The notes: generated by a model not told the origin, from the letters alone. Shown: positions 36,041-45,431, numbered from the stretch's first letter. The stretch is 64,000 nt of DNA from Firmicutes bacterium UBA6806 (GCA_002452745.1 DKFC01000071.1:1-64000), one strand, 5' to 3'. Numbers and translations are program-made.

Positions 36041-36089
36041 TAATCTATTTATTTTAACTCTGTCTTCAATAGAAACGACACTAAGTGGA

Positions 36090-37433
36090 TTAGTAGTTTC
36101 CTTGAGCCATCATCGCTTCAGCAACTTTGATGAAACCAGCGATATTTGCTCCAGCAACTAAGTTATAACCAAATCCATATTTTTCAGCTGTTTCAGCAGC
36201 ACTTTTGTGGATGTTAGTCATGATTTGATCCAATTTAGCATCAACTTCAGCTTCTGTCCATGAAAGTCTCATAGAGTTTTGGCTCATTTCAAGAGCAGAT
36301 GTTGCAACACCACCAGCATTTGCAGCTTTAGCAGGTCCAACAATTACGCCATTTTCTTGAAGGTAGTCGATTGCATCATTTGTACAAGGCATATTTGAAG
36401 CCTCGCAAAGGAATTTAACGCCGTTAGCAACGATTTCTTTTGCATGTTCAATTCTAATTTCATTTTGAGTTGCACATGGGATAACGATATCAGCTTTTAC
36501 GCCCCAAGGTCTTTCGCCTGGGAAGAATTTAGCGCCTGCAAATTTTTCTGCATAAGGTGCAACGATATCTTTACCACTTGCTCTAAGTTCTAACAAATAA
36601 TCAATTTTTTCACCAGCAACGCCAGCTTCATCAAGGATATATCCGTCTGGTCCTGAAATAGTGATAACTTTACCACCTAATTCAGTTACTTTGATTGCAG
36701 TACCCCAAGTTACGTTACCGAAACCAGATAATGCAACTGTTTTACCTTCGAAAGTTTCGCCTTTAGCTTTTAACATTTCTCTTGTAAAGTAAGTTACACC
36801 AAAACCAGTTGCTTCAGGTCTAATTAATGAACCACCGTAAGTTAATCCTTTTCCTGTTAAAACGCCATTTTCAAATGCGCCTCTGATTCTTCTGTATTGT
36901 CCATAGAGGTATCCGATTTCTCTTCCACCAACACCAATGTCTCCAGCAGGAACGTCAACATCTGGTCCGATGTGTCTATATAATTCAGTCATAAAGCTTT
37001 GGCAGAATCTCATAACTTCAGCATCTGATTTACCAGTAGGATCGAAGTCAGAACCACCTTTACCGCCACCGATTGGAAGACCAGTTAAAGAGTTCTTTAA
37101 AATTTGTTCAAAGCCTAAGAATTTGATAATCCCAATATATACGGATTTGTGGAATCTTAAACCACCTTTGTAAGGTCCGATAGCGCCGTTAAATTGAACT
37201 CTAAATCCTCTGTTAACTTGAAGATTTCCAGCGTCATCTACCCAAGGAACTCTAAATACAATTTGTCTTTCTGGTTCTGCAAATCTAGCCAAGAGATTAG
37301 CTTTTACGTATTCTGGATGTTTTTCCAAAACTGGTTCTAATGATTTGAAAACCTCTTCCACCGCTTGTAAGAACTCTGGTTCATTAGCGTTTCTCATTTT
37401 AACTTGTTCAAATACCTCTTGAATATACTTCAT
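36090..37433 (-). CDS. gdhA: glutamate dehydrogenase, hexameric
   Basis: About 447 residues. It interconverts glutamate and 2-oxoglutarate plus ammonia. The substrate site PIGGGKGGSDFDPTGKSD and the Rossmann motif GFGNVTWGTAIK are intact, and the length is that of the small hexameric class. Codon use is plain and high-expression-like. I prefer the second ATG (37433), nine bases after AAAGGAG; the first ATG (37442) directly abuts that site. In amino-acid-fermenting clostridia this enzyme is central to glutamate oxidation, and glutamate is also an expected end product of imidazole breakdown. Confidence 0.95.
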   Translation of the reverse strand: MKYIQEVFEQVKMRNANEPEFLQAVEEVFKSLEPVLEKHPEYVKANLLARFAEPERQIVFRVPWVDDAGNLQVNRGFRVQFNGAIGPYKGGLRFHKSVYIGIIKFLGFEQILKNSLTGLPIGGGKGGSDFDPTGKSDAEVMRFCQSFMTELYRHIGPDVDVPAGDIGVGGREIGYLYGQYRRIRGAFENGVLTGKGLTYGGSLIRPEATGFGVTYFTREMLKAKGETFEGKTVALSGFGNVTWGTAIKVTELGGKVITISGPDGYILDEAGVAGEKIDYLLELRASGKDIVAPYAEKFAGAKFFPGERPWGVKADIVIPCATQNEIRIEHAKEIVANGVKFLCEASNMPCTNDAIDYLQENGVIVGPAKAANAGGVATSALEMSQNSMRLSWTEAEVDAKLDQIMTNIHKSAAETAEKYGFGYNLVAGANIAGFIKVAEAMMAQGNY

Positions 37434-37442
37434 TTCAAACAT

Positions 37443-37957
37443 CTCCTTTAAAATGATTCTGAGGGATTACCTCACGGTTGTCAGCAACCTAAATTTTTCT
37501 TTGCCCTTAGAGTTTGTTAAAAAATTGTTAATCGTCCTAACGAGTAAATTTTAACATATCCCATTAACAGTGTAAACCATAAAACCAGATTAAACTATAA
37601 ATTTTTCGCAACACTTATAATTTTTTTTGAATCCTTTCGTTTACCGAAAGATCCCCCTGCGGGACAAATTTCCACACCCCGATTTTATTCAAATATTTTA
37701 CTATTATTCCAATTATTTTAGGCTTTAGTCTCGGTTTTTACAAATGTGATGATGAGCAATCCGCCTCTTGAAGAGCGACTAATTGTCTAACCGCTCTTCT
37801 AATTTATAATGATTCTCAATATAGATGACTTGTTTTCTTGTCTTTTTCCCTTTTTTATGTTGTTTATGCCTTTTTTTGAGTATTATAATGGTGACATGAC
37901 AAATTCATTGAACTTGGTTCAATTGATTTATCAAATTTAATGAGGAGGTATTTACTA
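37443..37957. other. 515-bp intergenic region between gdhA and ferredoxin
   Basis: No open reading frame of note. It holds the divergent leaders of gdhA and the ferredoxin gene. A hairpin GAAGAGCG/CGCTCTTC with a 14-nt loop lies at 37770-37799. AT-rich promoter-like sequence directly precedes the ferredoxin. I recognise no riboswitch. Confidence 0.5.
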
Positions 37958-38122
37958 ATGTATGTAATTAATGATTCTTGTATTTCTTGTGGCGCTTGTG
38001 AACCTGAATGCCCAGTAAGCGCAATTTCTGCTGGTGATAGCACTTATGTAATCAGCTCAGAATGTATTGATTGTGGTGCTTGTGCAAATGTTTGCCCAGT
38101 TGACGCGCCTCAACCAGAGTAA
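37958..38122 (+). CDS. 2[4Fe-4S] ferredoxin
   Basis: 54 residues, the classical clostridial ferredoxin that carries electrons for pyruvate oxidation and hydrogenase. Cysteines 8, 11, 14, 18 and 36, 39, 42, 46 form two CxxCxxCxxxCP motifs. The start is the ATG after GAGGAGG; an upstream in-frame ATG at 37940 overlaps that ribosome-binding site. Monocistronic, with a terminator downstream. Confidence 0.95.
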   Translation: MYVINDSCISCGACEPECPVSAISAGDSTYVISSECIDCGACANVCPVDAPQPE

Positions 38123-38198
38123 TTATATAAAATTAAATGCCAAGACTTTGAGTCTTGAGCTCTACAGAACATTTCACTTTGAAATGACGCTGAAAAGA

Positions 38199-38247
38199 TA
38201 GGATTGTCAAATTTCGGTTTTCGAAATAGACAGTCCTTATTTTTTTA
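38199..38247 (+). terminator. ferredoxin gene terminator
   Basis: AGGATTGTC pairs with GACAGTCCT (one G-T), extended by AATTTCG/CGAAAT, followed by a T-rich run. Confidence 0.75.
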
Positions 38248-38337
38248 AATTGACCTTTGATAGAAATGTCCACAAATGAAAACAGTCGGACGCCAAGTCC
38301 TCTGCTCTTTGCCCAGTTGCTTGCGAAATGAATTTAA

Positions 38338-38365
38338 TAAAAAACTGAGGAATATTCCTCAGTTT
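38338..38365. terminator. terminator after the MarR-like gene
   Basis: AAAAACTGAGGA and TCCTCAGTTTTT form a perfect 12-bp stem with a 4-nt loop. Functional on the minus strand for the MarR-like gene, and symmetric enough to work on the plus strand. Confidence 0.82.
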
Positions 38366-38366
38366 T

Positions 38367-38822
38367 TCACTCATTGATTTCATACTTTTCAGTATGGTAC
38401 TGTACAATTTTACTTAAAAATTTTAGGATTGTTTTTTCTTCGTTGATGGTGATGTCGTTTAGGATGAATTCAAGCTCTGAAAGTTGAGCCTGCATGAGTT
38501 TCTGATAGAGAACATGCCCCTGTTCAGTTAAGACCAGCAGTTTCTCTCGCTTGTCCCTCTTCCCCTTCTGTTTCATCACCAATTTTAGCCCAATCAGATT
38601 TTTCAAACTGGTATCCACTAAATTTCGATCCAGCTCCAACCCCTTTATCAGCGATGCCAAATCAAGGGCCTTATGCTCTCCAATCATCTTCACAGCAAGA
38701 ACATCTAATAGGCTCAGTTTGAAAATCAACTGTTCCTGATAGTATCCCTTTCGATCCTGTTTGAGAACTTTTGTCAGCATTCTGTCCATCATATGCGAAA
38801 TTTCTCTAGTGTAATTTGCCAT
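38367..38822 (-). CDS. MarR-like winged-helix transcriptional regulator
   Basis: 151 residues, all helical apart from a winged-helix core (about 50-100: LASLIKGLELDRNLVDTSLKNL then KGKRDKREKLLVLTEQG). This pattern is that of MarR-type regulators. It starts 48 bp after the thiolase stop codon on the same strand and may be co-transcribed with it. The ligand and targets are not evident. Confidence 0.72.
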   Translation of the reverse strand: MANYTREISHMMDRMLTKVLKQDRKGYYQEQLIFKLSLLDVLAVKMIGEHKALDLASLIKGLELDRNLVDTSLKNLIGLKLVMKQKGKRDKREKLLVLTEQGHVLYQKLMQAQLSELEFILNDITINEEKTILKFLSKIVQYHTEKYEINE

Positions 38823-38870
38823 GTCTAATCTCTCCGACTGATGTGATCTCTTTGCATTTTAATGACTTTA

Positions 38871-40049
38871 TTATCTTTTAACGATGATTGCCTCACCCAT
38901 ACCGCCACCGATACAAAGTGTTGCAAGTCCGTATTTAGCTTCTTGTTTGATCATTTCGTGAATTAATGTGACGAATATTCTGTTTCCTGAAGCTCCAATT
39001 GGATGTCCAAGTGCTATTGCACCGCCGTTGAAGTTAACTTTTGCTGTATCCAGACCAAGTTCTTTTACAACTGCCAATGACTGTGCTGCAAATGCTTCAT
39101 TTGCTTCGATAACATCTAAGTCTGCAACTGTCAAATTGGCTTTTGCAAGGGCTTTTTTAGTAGCTGGAACTGGTCCAATTCCCATGATTGCTGGATCAAC
39201 ACCTGCTGAAGCATGAGAGACAATTGTACAAAGTGGTTTTAATCCGAGTTCATCCGCTTTTTCCTTGCTCATGACGACAACACATGCTGCACCATCGTTG
39301 ATTCCCGATGCATTACCAGCAGTAACTGTTCCACCATCTCTCTTGAAAGCTGGTTTAAGTGCAGCTAGTTTTTCAAGTGATGTTTCTTTGATGTACTCAT
39401 CTTGGTCAAAGCAAATTGGATCACCTTTTCTCTGTGGAATCATAACTGGTACGATTTCGTCTTTAAATCTTCCGTTTGCCCTTGCAGCAGCTGCTTTCCT
39501 TTGTGAGTTAAAAGCGAATTCATCTTGCGCTTCTTTAGTCAAGCCCCATCTCTCTGCGATGTTTTCAGCTGTAACACCCATGTGGTAGTTGTTGAAAGCG
39601 TCCCAAAGGCCGTCGTTTACCATAATGTCATACAGTTCTCCATTGCCCATGCGCTGTCCCCATCGTGCACCTTTGAGTACATATGGCGCCATGCTCATGT
39701 TTTCTGTTCCACCTGCGATAACAACGTCGTTATCACCTGCTTGAATCGACTGAACAGCCAATGAAACAGATTTAAGACCTGAACCGCAAATCATGTTGAT
39801 GGTTGTACAAGGCACTTCGACTGGATATCCGTTTTTTACCCATGCTTGTCTAGCAACACCTTGTCCGCGACCTGCTTGAAGTACAGATCCCAATAAAACT
39901 TCGTCAACTTTCTCCGGTGCAAGACCAACTCTCTCTAGAGCACTTTTGATAACAATTGCACCTAAGTCCTCAGGTGCTACGTCTTTTAACGCGCCACCAA
40001 AAGAACCAATCGCCGTTCTAACGGCACTTACTATTACGACTTCTTTCAT
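38871..40049 (-). CDS. acetyl-CoA acetyltransferase (thiolase)
   Basis: 392 residues from the ATG after GGGAGGT. It condenses two acetyl-CoA to acetoacetyl-CoA, or the reverse. The active-site cysteine is in INMICGSGLK, with NEAFAAQ, GGAIALGHPIGASG and the C-terminal CIGGGMGEA. Length and motifs match ThlA/AtoB. The longer in-frame reading to 40118 has no ribosome-binding site. It stands alone without crt-bcd-etf genes. Rex, which commonly controls thiolase in clostridia, is encoded just upstream. Confidence 0.95.
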   Translation of the reverse strand: MKEVVIVSAVRTAIGSFGGALKDVAPEDLGAIVIKSALERVGLAPEKVDEVLLGSVLQAGRGQGVARQAWVKNGYPVEVPCTTINMICGSGLKSVSLAVQSIQAGDNDVVIAGGTENMSMAPYVLKGARWGQRMGNGELYDIMVNDGLWDAFNNYHMGVTAENIAERWGLTKEAQDEFAFNSQRKAAAARANGRFKDEIVPVMIPQRKGDPICFDQDEYIKETSLEKLAALKPAFKRDGGTVTAGNASGINDGAACVVVMSKEKADELGLKPLCTIVSHASAGVDPAIMGIGPVPATKKALAKANLTVADLDVIEANEAFAAQSLAVVKELGLDTAKVNFNGGAIALGHPIGASGNRIFVTLIHEMIKQEAKYGLATLCIGGGMGEAIIVKR

Positions 40050-40100
40050 GATTAAACCTCCCTGAAATTTTGTGACAATCCCTAGAGATATTCTACCAAA

Positions 40101-40134
40101 AAAACGGGGCAAGGTCATCCCTTGTCCCGTTACT
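40101..40134 (-). terminator. terminator between rex and thiolase
   Basis: On the minus strand ACGGGACAAGG pairs with CCTTGCCCCGT around a short loop, followed by eight T. It ends the rex transcript, so thiolase needs its own promoter or readthrough. Confidence 0.8.
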
Positions 40135-40332
40135 TTTTTATGTTTTTAACAATTTTTTTTGAATCCCGAAAAGTTGCATGTCCCACAACTTGACAGCTAT
40201 TGTATTTTTTCCTTTTTAAGGAACAGAATGCCACTCTCTTGTTCACTTTTTAGTACTTTATTTCGTACTTCCTATCTCTTGTTCATTTGATTATTTAAAT
40301 CTTGCCTGTTCACAATTTTCTCAATTGAGTCG

Positions 40333-40956
40333 CTATTCTTTCAAAAAATATGAAAGGGTTAACAGATTGTCTATCAAGTGTACATTCTCCACAATGACAT
40401 CCTCTTTTACTCTGAGATCTATTGGCGCAAAATTCCAGATGGCCTTTATCTCCGTTTGCTGAATTCTATCTGCCACGTCTTGTGCGCCATCTCTGTTGGT
40501 GCAAATATAAACGATTTCCACTTGGTTGGCATTGACGAAGCTCTCAAATTGATCCATATCCATGACCTTCACATCATTGATGGTCAATCCTATAATTTTA
40601 GGGTTGATATCAAACATCCCCGTCAAACTAAAGCCCAATCTATCAAAACTGGAATAATTCGCAAGGGCCTGCCCTAAATTCCCCGCCCCGACGATGACTG
40701 TGTTGTAGGTTCTAGTAAGTCCAAGTATTTTTCCGATCTCGCTATACAAATCCTCAACGTTGTAGCCGTATCCTTGTTGGCCAAATCCGCCGAAGTTGTT
40801 TAAATCCTGTCTGATTTGTGAAGCTGTAAATCCTATGATTTTACTCAGCTCCTTGGATGAAATTCTTTTTATATCGTTATCAAGCAATTCCTTCAGATAA
40901 CGATGATATTTTGGCAATCGCCTGATTACTGCCAGAGAAATATTTCTGTCTTTCAT
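40333..40956 (-). CDS. rex: redox-sensing transcriptional repressor Rex
   Basis: 207 residues. An N-terminal winged helix (RRLPKYHRYLKELL, then SSKELSKIIGFTASQIRQDL) and an NAD(H)-binding Rossmann domain with GAGNLGQALANY. Rex represses fermentation genes until NADH rises. It is divergent from the ABC-F gene at 41144; the same rex-ydiF neighbourhood is found in Bacillus. Confidence 0.95.
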   Translation of the reverse strand: MKDRNISLAVIRRLPKYHRYLKELLDNDIKRISSKELSKIIGFTASQIRQDLNNFGGFGQQGYGYNVEDLYSEIGKILGLTRTYNTVIVGAGNLGQALANYSSFDRLGFSLTGMFDINPKIIGLTINDVKVMDMDQFESFVNANQVEIVYICTNRDGAQDVADRIQQTEIKAIWNFAPIDLRVKEDVIVENVHLIDNLLTLSYFLKE

Positions 40957-41143
40957 TTTAACACCCCTTAAACTGAGTTTTTTATTTTCTCCACTTGCAA
41001 TTTTTTGATAATATCCAATACATATATTTGTTACGCAAATTATACCATTTAATCAAAAACAATGTCAAATAAATAACAAAGAATTTATAAACTGCAATAA
41101 ATACGGTATAATACTGTTGTTATTAAATAGGAAGGAAAAAAAC

Positions 41144-43051
41144 ATGATTGCATTATCTTGTACAAATATATCGAAATATTATGGTATAGACTGCATTTTA
41201 GACGAAATTTCTTTTACTGTCAATACGGGGGACAAAATCGGCCTCATCGGCATTAATGGTGCCGGGAAGACAACCCTCATGAAAATCCTCATGGGGATCG
41301 AACCCAAGGATTCTGGTGAAATCTTTATTGCAAAAGATATCACTGTTGGCTATTTAGAGCAGAATACCCATATTGACCTCACAACCACTGCTTTTGACTA
41401 TTGTGAAGAAGTCTTTCAAGACATTTATCAAATTGAAAGAGAAATGAGACGTCTCGAAAAACAACTTGAAAATCCATCAACACCAGACTACGAGAATCTT
41501 TTAAATGAGTATTCAAAATTACAAGAGGCCTTTGATCGTGCCAACGGCTATTCCATCGCCAGCAAAATCAGGGGGGTTCTCAACGGACTTGGCTTTGAAG
41601 AATCAGAGCATCAAAAACCGATAAATCAATTGAGCGGTGGTCAAAAGTCCCGTGTGGGCGTTGCAAGGCTCCTGCTCAATCAACCTGATATTCTCTTGCT
41701 GGATGAGCCAACCAACCACTTGGACATAGACGCTATCAAATGGCTTGAATCCTATTTAAAAGAGTATGCGGGAACTGTTATCCTCATTTCCCATGATCGT
41801 TATTTTTTAGACCAAGTTACCACCAAAATATACGAAATTGAAGCCCGTTCACTCACCGAGTACACAGGGAACTACACGAGATTCATTCAGCAGAAAAATG
41901 CAATTTACGAGGCTAGTCTCCGTCATTATGAACAGCAGCAAAAAGACCTCCGCAAACAGGAAGACTTAATTCGAAAGTTCAAGGAGAGAGGCACTGAGAA
42001 GCTTGCCAAGCGTGCAAAATCAAGGGAAAAGAGACTCGATCACGTCGAATTGGTGGACCGACCAAAACTGTTTAAAGAACACTTCAAAATCAATTTGAAG
42101 GCAGGCGTACAAAGCGGAAAAGATGTTCTCATGGTGGAGAACCTATCCAAGCAATTTGGTTCGTCCCCGATCTTTCAAAACGTCGCCTTCGAAATATACC
42201 GTGGTGAAAAAATAGGGCTGATTGGGCCAAATGGCGTGGGCAAAACCACTCTGTTTAGAATTTTACTGGGCGATCTTCCAAAGGATTCTGGCGAAATCGC
42301 CTATGGTCATCAAATTGAACCGGGATACTACGATCAGGAGTTAAAAAATCTCACACTAGATCACAGCATCCTCGATGAGATTCACAATGAAAATCCCGCT
42401 TTATCGCTTACTGAGGTTAGAGGGTTGCTCGGTGCTTTTCTCTTTAAGGGGGATGACTATGAGAAAATTGTCAATCAATTAAGTGGTGGCGAGAGAAGCC
42501 GTCTTTCACTTTTAAAGCTCATGCTCTCCACATCGAATTTTCTGTATCTGGATGAGCCAACCAACCACTTGGATATTTTAGCCAAGGAAACACTTGAAGA
42601 AGCGCTCCTAAATTACGACGGCACTATACTGACCATTTCCCATGATCGATATTTTCTCAACAAAATCTGCACTAAAATCTTTGAGTTAACGCCAGAGGGG
42701 GTTAATGTCTACTGGGGAAATTACGATTATTACATGGAGAAACAGTCAGAATCGCTTTTATCTTCTTCCGCTGTGGAAGAGGATGCCTCATTGACAAAAA
42801 CCAAACAGAGGGAAATACAGCGCAAGGAGAAGGCCAAGCGAGAAGATGCCAAAAAGCAAAAGCAGGCAATTGCCGCTTTGGAACAACAAATTCATGAATC
42901 TGAACAACGTCTCCACAGCCTTCAGTTGGAACTTTGTGAAGAAGCCGTTTTTTCAGTTCCAGAAAAGGCCATGGCTGTGCAAAAGGAAGTCGGTGACGTG
43001 GAAGCGTCCATAGAACAACTGTACCTAGAACTTGAAGAATTATTAGACTAA
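41144..43051 (+). CDS. ABC-F family ATPase, YdiF-like ribosome-associated protein
   Basis: 635 residues from the ATG after AGGAAGG. Two ABC domains: Walker A GINGAGKTT with signature LSGGQKSRVGVARLL, and GPNGVGKTT with LSGGERSRLSLLKL, both followed by DEPTNHLDI. A charged interdomain linker (about 240-320) and a C-terminal coiled coil (about 555-635) complete the ABC-F form. No membrane domain. Such proteins act on the ribosome as translation factors or antibiotic-protection proteins. The position between rex and tsaD supports a housekeeping YdiF type. Confidence 0.9.
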   Translation: MIALSCTNISKYYGIDCILDEISFTVNTGDKIGLIGINGAGKTTLMKILMGIEPKDSGEIFIAKDITVGYLEQNTHIDLTTTAFDYCEEVFQDIYQIEREMRRLEKQLENPSTPDYENLLNEYSKLQEAFDRANGYSIASKIRGVLNGLGFEESEHQKPINQLSGGQKSRVGVARLLLNQPDILLLDEPTNHLDIDAIKWLESYLKEYAGTVILISHDRYFLDQVTTKIYEIEARSLTEYTGNYTRFIQQKNAIYEASLRHYEQQQKDLRKQEDLIRKFKERGTEKLAKRAKSREKRLDHVELVDRPKLFKEHFKINLKAGVQSGKDVLMVENLSKQFGSSPIFQNVAFEIYRGEKIGLIGPNGVGKTTLFRILLGDLPKDSGEIAYGHQIEPGYYDQELKNLTLDHSILDEIHNENPALSLTEVRGLLGAFLFKGDDYEKIVNQLSGGERSRLSLLKLMLSTSNFLYLDEPTNHLDILAKETLEEALLNYDGTILTISHDRYFLNKICTKIFELTPEGVNVYWGNYDYYMEKQSESLLSSSAVEEDASLTKTKQREIQRKEKAKREDAKKQKQAIAALEQQIHESEQRLHSLQLELCEEAVFSVPEKAMAVQKEVGDVEASIEQLYLELEELLD

Positions 43052-43216
43052 TTATGTTTTATTCAAATATCATCTATCAATATCACTAAAATTGATGTAG
43101 ACAAATGCATTTTTTTCTTTATAATAAAAATTAAGAATAAAGCGTTTGTTTTGTGGGAGTACGCTATTATTGGACAACTATGCTATTGTCATAGGAAGCA
43201 TTTTTAGGAGGTTATT

Positions 43217-43447
43217 ATGTTTAAGAAAATCAAAGCAATTATCGTTGAACAACTCAGCGTAATTGATCCAAGTGAAATTACGCCAGACACAACTTTTGAC
43301 AGCATGGATGTGGATTCAATTGATGCCGTGGAAATTATCATGGCGATAGAAGATGAATTTGAAATTGAAATTCCAGATGAAGTTGCAGAAGAGTTTGCGT
43401 CAATTGCTGACATCATGAATTACTTAAACGGCGAAGGCATTGAATAA
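43217..43447 (+). CDS. acyl carrier protein
   Basis: 76 residues, acidic. The phosphopantetheine attachment serine is Ser34 in DVDSIDAVE. AGGAGG ribosome-binding site. It is a free-standing copy, away from fatty-acid synthesis genes. The motif DSID in place of the usual DSLD hints at a specialised carrier rather than the main AcpP, but this is weak. Confidence 0.9.
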   Translation: MFKKIKAIIVEQLSVIDPSEITPDTTFDSMDVDSIDAVEIIMAIEDEFEIEIPDEVAEEFASIADIMNYLNGEGIE

Positions 43448-43488
43448 TCTCTGAAATGGGCTAATCAATGCGACACATGGTTTTATTT

Positions 43489-43516
43489 GAGAACGTCAAA
43501 GACGTTCTCTTTTTTA
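43489..43516 (+). terminator. acyl carrier protein gene terminator
   Basis: GAGAACGTC-AAA-GACGTTCTC perfect 9-bp stem then six T. Confidence 0.9.
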
Positions 43517-43702
43517 TGGATTCTATCTATTTTTATAGATGTCGTCCAGCGCCTCCCCTCGGTCTGTGCCATCAGGGCTATCTGAATATCTTCGTTCACC
43601 GGTATCTGATAAAGTTATCCCACAAGCCGTGAAATTGAGGTTTACTTTTAATGTTTTATGTCAACTAAACTTTTGATGCATGAACCCTAAAAAAATGTCT
43701 AT

Positions 43703-43835
43703 TTATGCACAAGTCATGATTTTATCCACATTCACACAGACTTATCAACAGTTTTCCACAGTTTTTTCCACAATTTCATTTTTTCTTAAAGTCCTAATTG
43801 CCTTTCTTTCCACATTATCCACAATTCTATCCACA
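43703..43835 (+). promoter_or_regulatory. cluster of eight DnaA-box-like nonamers
   Basis: All on the plus strand: TTATGCACA 43703, TTATCCACA 43722, TTATCAACA 43742, TTTTCCACA 43752, TTTTCCACA 43764, CTTTCCACA 43806, TTATCCACA 43815, CTATCCACA 43827. Two equal the strict consensus TTATCCACA and one more fits TTATNCACA. The region is AT-rich and has no gene. No dnaA or dnaN gene is nearby and gene direction does not change across it. A DnaA-titrating or regulatory cluster is therefore more likely than the chromosomal origin. Confidence 0.7.
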
Positions 43836-43920
43836 ATTGTACCATTATAAATACAATGTATCTCGAACATACAATTGGTTAACATAACATCAGCAAAATC
43901 ATTTTATGTGAAAAAGGTCA

Positions 43921-43957
43921 AAAAAAAGTAAATGGGACTATAGTCCCGATTTACTGC
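43921..43957 (-). terminator. tsaD terminator overlapping the stop codon
   Basis: On the minus strand GTAAATCGGGACTATAGTCCC closes on itself (GGGAC/GTCCC and GTAAAT/ATTTAC) and runs into seven T. The tsaD TAG stop lies inside the loop. Confidence 0.82.
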
Positions 43958-44969
43958 CTATTTTAAGATTTGGAATTGCATTTGTAGACATATTTCCAGT
44001 ATGCCCCTTCAGTGCATTGTAATACCCTGCACATCCAATCATCGCTGCGTTATCGGTGCAAAGTTCAAGCGGTGGATAGTAAAACGAGATGTTTTTCGTT
44101 TTACATTGCTCATTTAACGCCTCTCTAAGAGCTGAATTTGCCGCCACGCCACCTGCCAAAACCATCTTTCGATACCCAGTCTTTGAAACGGCTTCCATGG
44201 CCTTATGACAGAGCGTCATTACAACCGCTTCCTGAAAGCTGGCGCAGACATCCGCTTTATTCACGTCGATTCCCTTCATCTTACATGAATTCAAGTAGTT
44301 TAAAACAGCTGACTTGAGCCCGCTAAAACTGAAATCAAGGTTGTCTTGATCCAGCATCGCCCTCGGAAAGTCAATTGCCTTTGGATTGCCCTCTTTCGCC
44401 AGTTTATCTATAAGCGGCCCTCCTGGATATCCCAGTCCCAGAGTTCTCGCCACTTTATCAAAGGCCTCTCCTGCCGCATCATCTCTGGTTTTTCCGATGA
44501 TTTCAAACGTCGTATAATCCTTGACTTCAACCAAATGCGTATGTCCTCCCGACACCACTAGACAGACAAATGGCGGTTCAAGTTCAGAATGTGCAATATA
44601 GTTTGCTGCAATATGTCCTTCTATATGGTTGACTGGAATCAGTGGTTTATCCAGTGCAAATGCAAGTGCCTTTGCTGTGGAAAGTCCCACCAATAAGGCA
44701 CCCACCAATCCAGGCCCATACGTGACAGCTATATGATCTATCTCGTGAAACTGTCTTCCTGATTTCTGAAGGCTCGCATCCACAATTTGCGAAATTTTTT
44801 CCAAGTGATTTCTGGATGCAACTTCCGGGACAACGCCTCCAAAGGTCTTGTGAATCTCAATTTGCGTATATATTTCATTTGCCAGCACAGTTCTGCCATT
44901 TGATAAGACCGCACAGGATGTTTCGTCACAGCTTGTTTCGATTGCCAGTGTCAGCACAGGTTTATCCAT
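43938..44969 (-). CDS. tsaD: tRNA N6-adenosine threonylcarbamoyltransferase TsaD
   Basis: 343 residues. It transfers threonylcarbamoyl to A37 of ANN-decoding tRNAs. ASKHA fold with the metal ligands in VNHIEGHIAANYI and nucleotide loop GGVAANSALRE; N-terminal AIETSCDETS is diagnostic. It is the last gene of tsaE-tsaB-rimI-tsaD; its AAGGAG ribosome-binding site lies within the end of rimI. Confidence 0.97.
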   Translation of the reverse strand: MDKPVLTLAIETSCDETSCAVLSNGRTVLANEIYTQIEIHKTFGGVVPEVASRNHLEKISQIVDASLQKSGRQFHEIDHIAVTYGPGLVGALLVGLSTAKALAFALDKPLIPVNHIEGHIAANYIAHSELEPPFVCLVVSGGHTHLVEVKDYTTFEIIGKTRDDAAGEAFDKVARTLGLGYPGGPLIDKLAKEGNPKAIDFPRAMLDQDNLDFSFSGLKSAVLNYLNSCKMKGIDVNKADVCASFQEAVVMTLCHKAMEAVSKTGYRKMVLAGGVAANSALREALNEQCKTKNISFYYPPLELCTDNAAMIGCAGYYNALKGHTGNMSTNAIPNLKIGSKSGL

Positions 44970-45428
44970 CTAAAACTCCTTCCACATAATCAAAGCATCT
45001 TCATTTGTGTCTTGATAGTACCCTTTACGAATGCCCATCCCTACAAATCCAAATTTTTCGTAAAGGCCAATTGCCACACTATTGGCAGTTCTCACTTCAA
45101 GAGTCATGGATTTAAAGCGCTTCATTGCCGCAAACTCAAACAGCTTATCCATTAAACAAGAAGAAATACCCTTCCCCCTGTGTGATGGCATAACTGCTAC
45201 GTTGGTAATATGGAGTTCATCCATCACAGTCCACATGCCCGCATATCCAACAACTTCTCCTGCAACCTCCACGACAAAATAAACCGCGAGCTGGTTTTCC
45301 CTTATTTCCTTTTCGAAAGATTCCATCGACCAAGGCGTCTTAAATGAGGCCATCTCAATCTCATAGACAGCTTTCACATCCGCCTCAGTCATCCGTCTAA
45401 CAATTGCTGCCTTCGCCAGTTCTTTCAT
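44970..45428 (-). CDS. rimI: ribosomal protein S18-alanine N-acetyltransferase RimI
   Basis: 152 residues, GNAT fold. The acetyl-CoA binding loop is VMPSHRGKGISSCLMDKL (around 80-97), followed by MTLEVRTANSVAIGLYEKFGF, typical of RimI. It sits between tsaB and tsaD in the conserved order, 3 bp after tsaB and directly adjoining tsaD. Confidence 0.93.
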   Translation of the reverse strand: MKELAKAAIVRRMTEADVKAVYEIEMASFKTPWSMESFEKEIRENQLAVYFVVEVAGEVVGYAGMWTVMDELHITNVAVMPSHRGKGISSCLMDKLFEFAAMKRFKSMTLEVRTANSVAIGLYEKFGFVGMGIRKGYYQDTNEDALIMWKEF

Positions 45429-45431
45429 AAG

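Noticed and set aside
37806..37835. Fur-box-like TAATGATTCTCAATAT ahead of ferredoxin
   Set aside because: Only one half resembles the consensus. It is too weak to call an iron-responsive operator.
38367..38822. Assigning the MarR-like gene to control of thiolase
   Set aside because: They are adjacent and probably co-transcribed, but I see no palindromic operator near the thiolase start to support it.
41026..41040. ATTTG-TTACG-CAAAT upstream of rex as a Rex operator
   Set aside because: The half-sites and spacing do not match the TTGTTAA-N4-TTAACAA consensus.
43703..43835. Chromosomal replication origin
   Set aside because: The DnaA boxes are good, but there is no dnaA or dnaN, no obvious unwinding element, and genes keep the same direction on both sides. 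GC skew would settle it.
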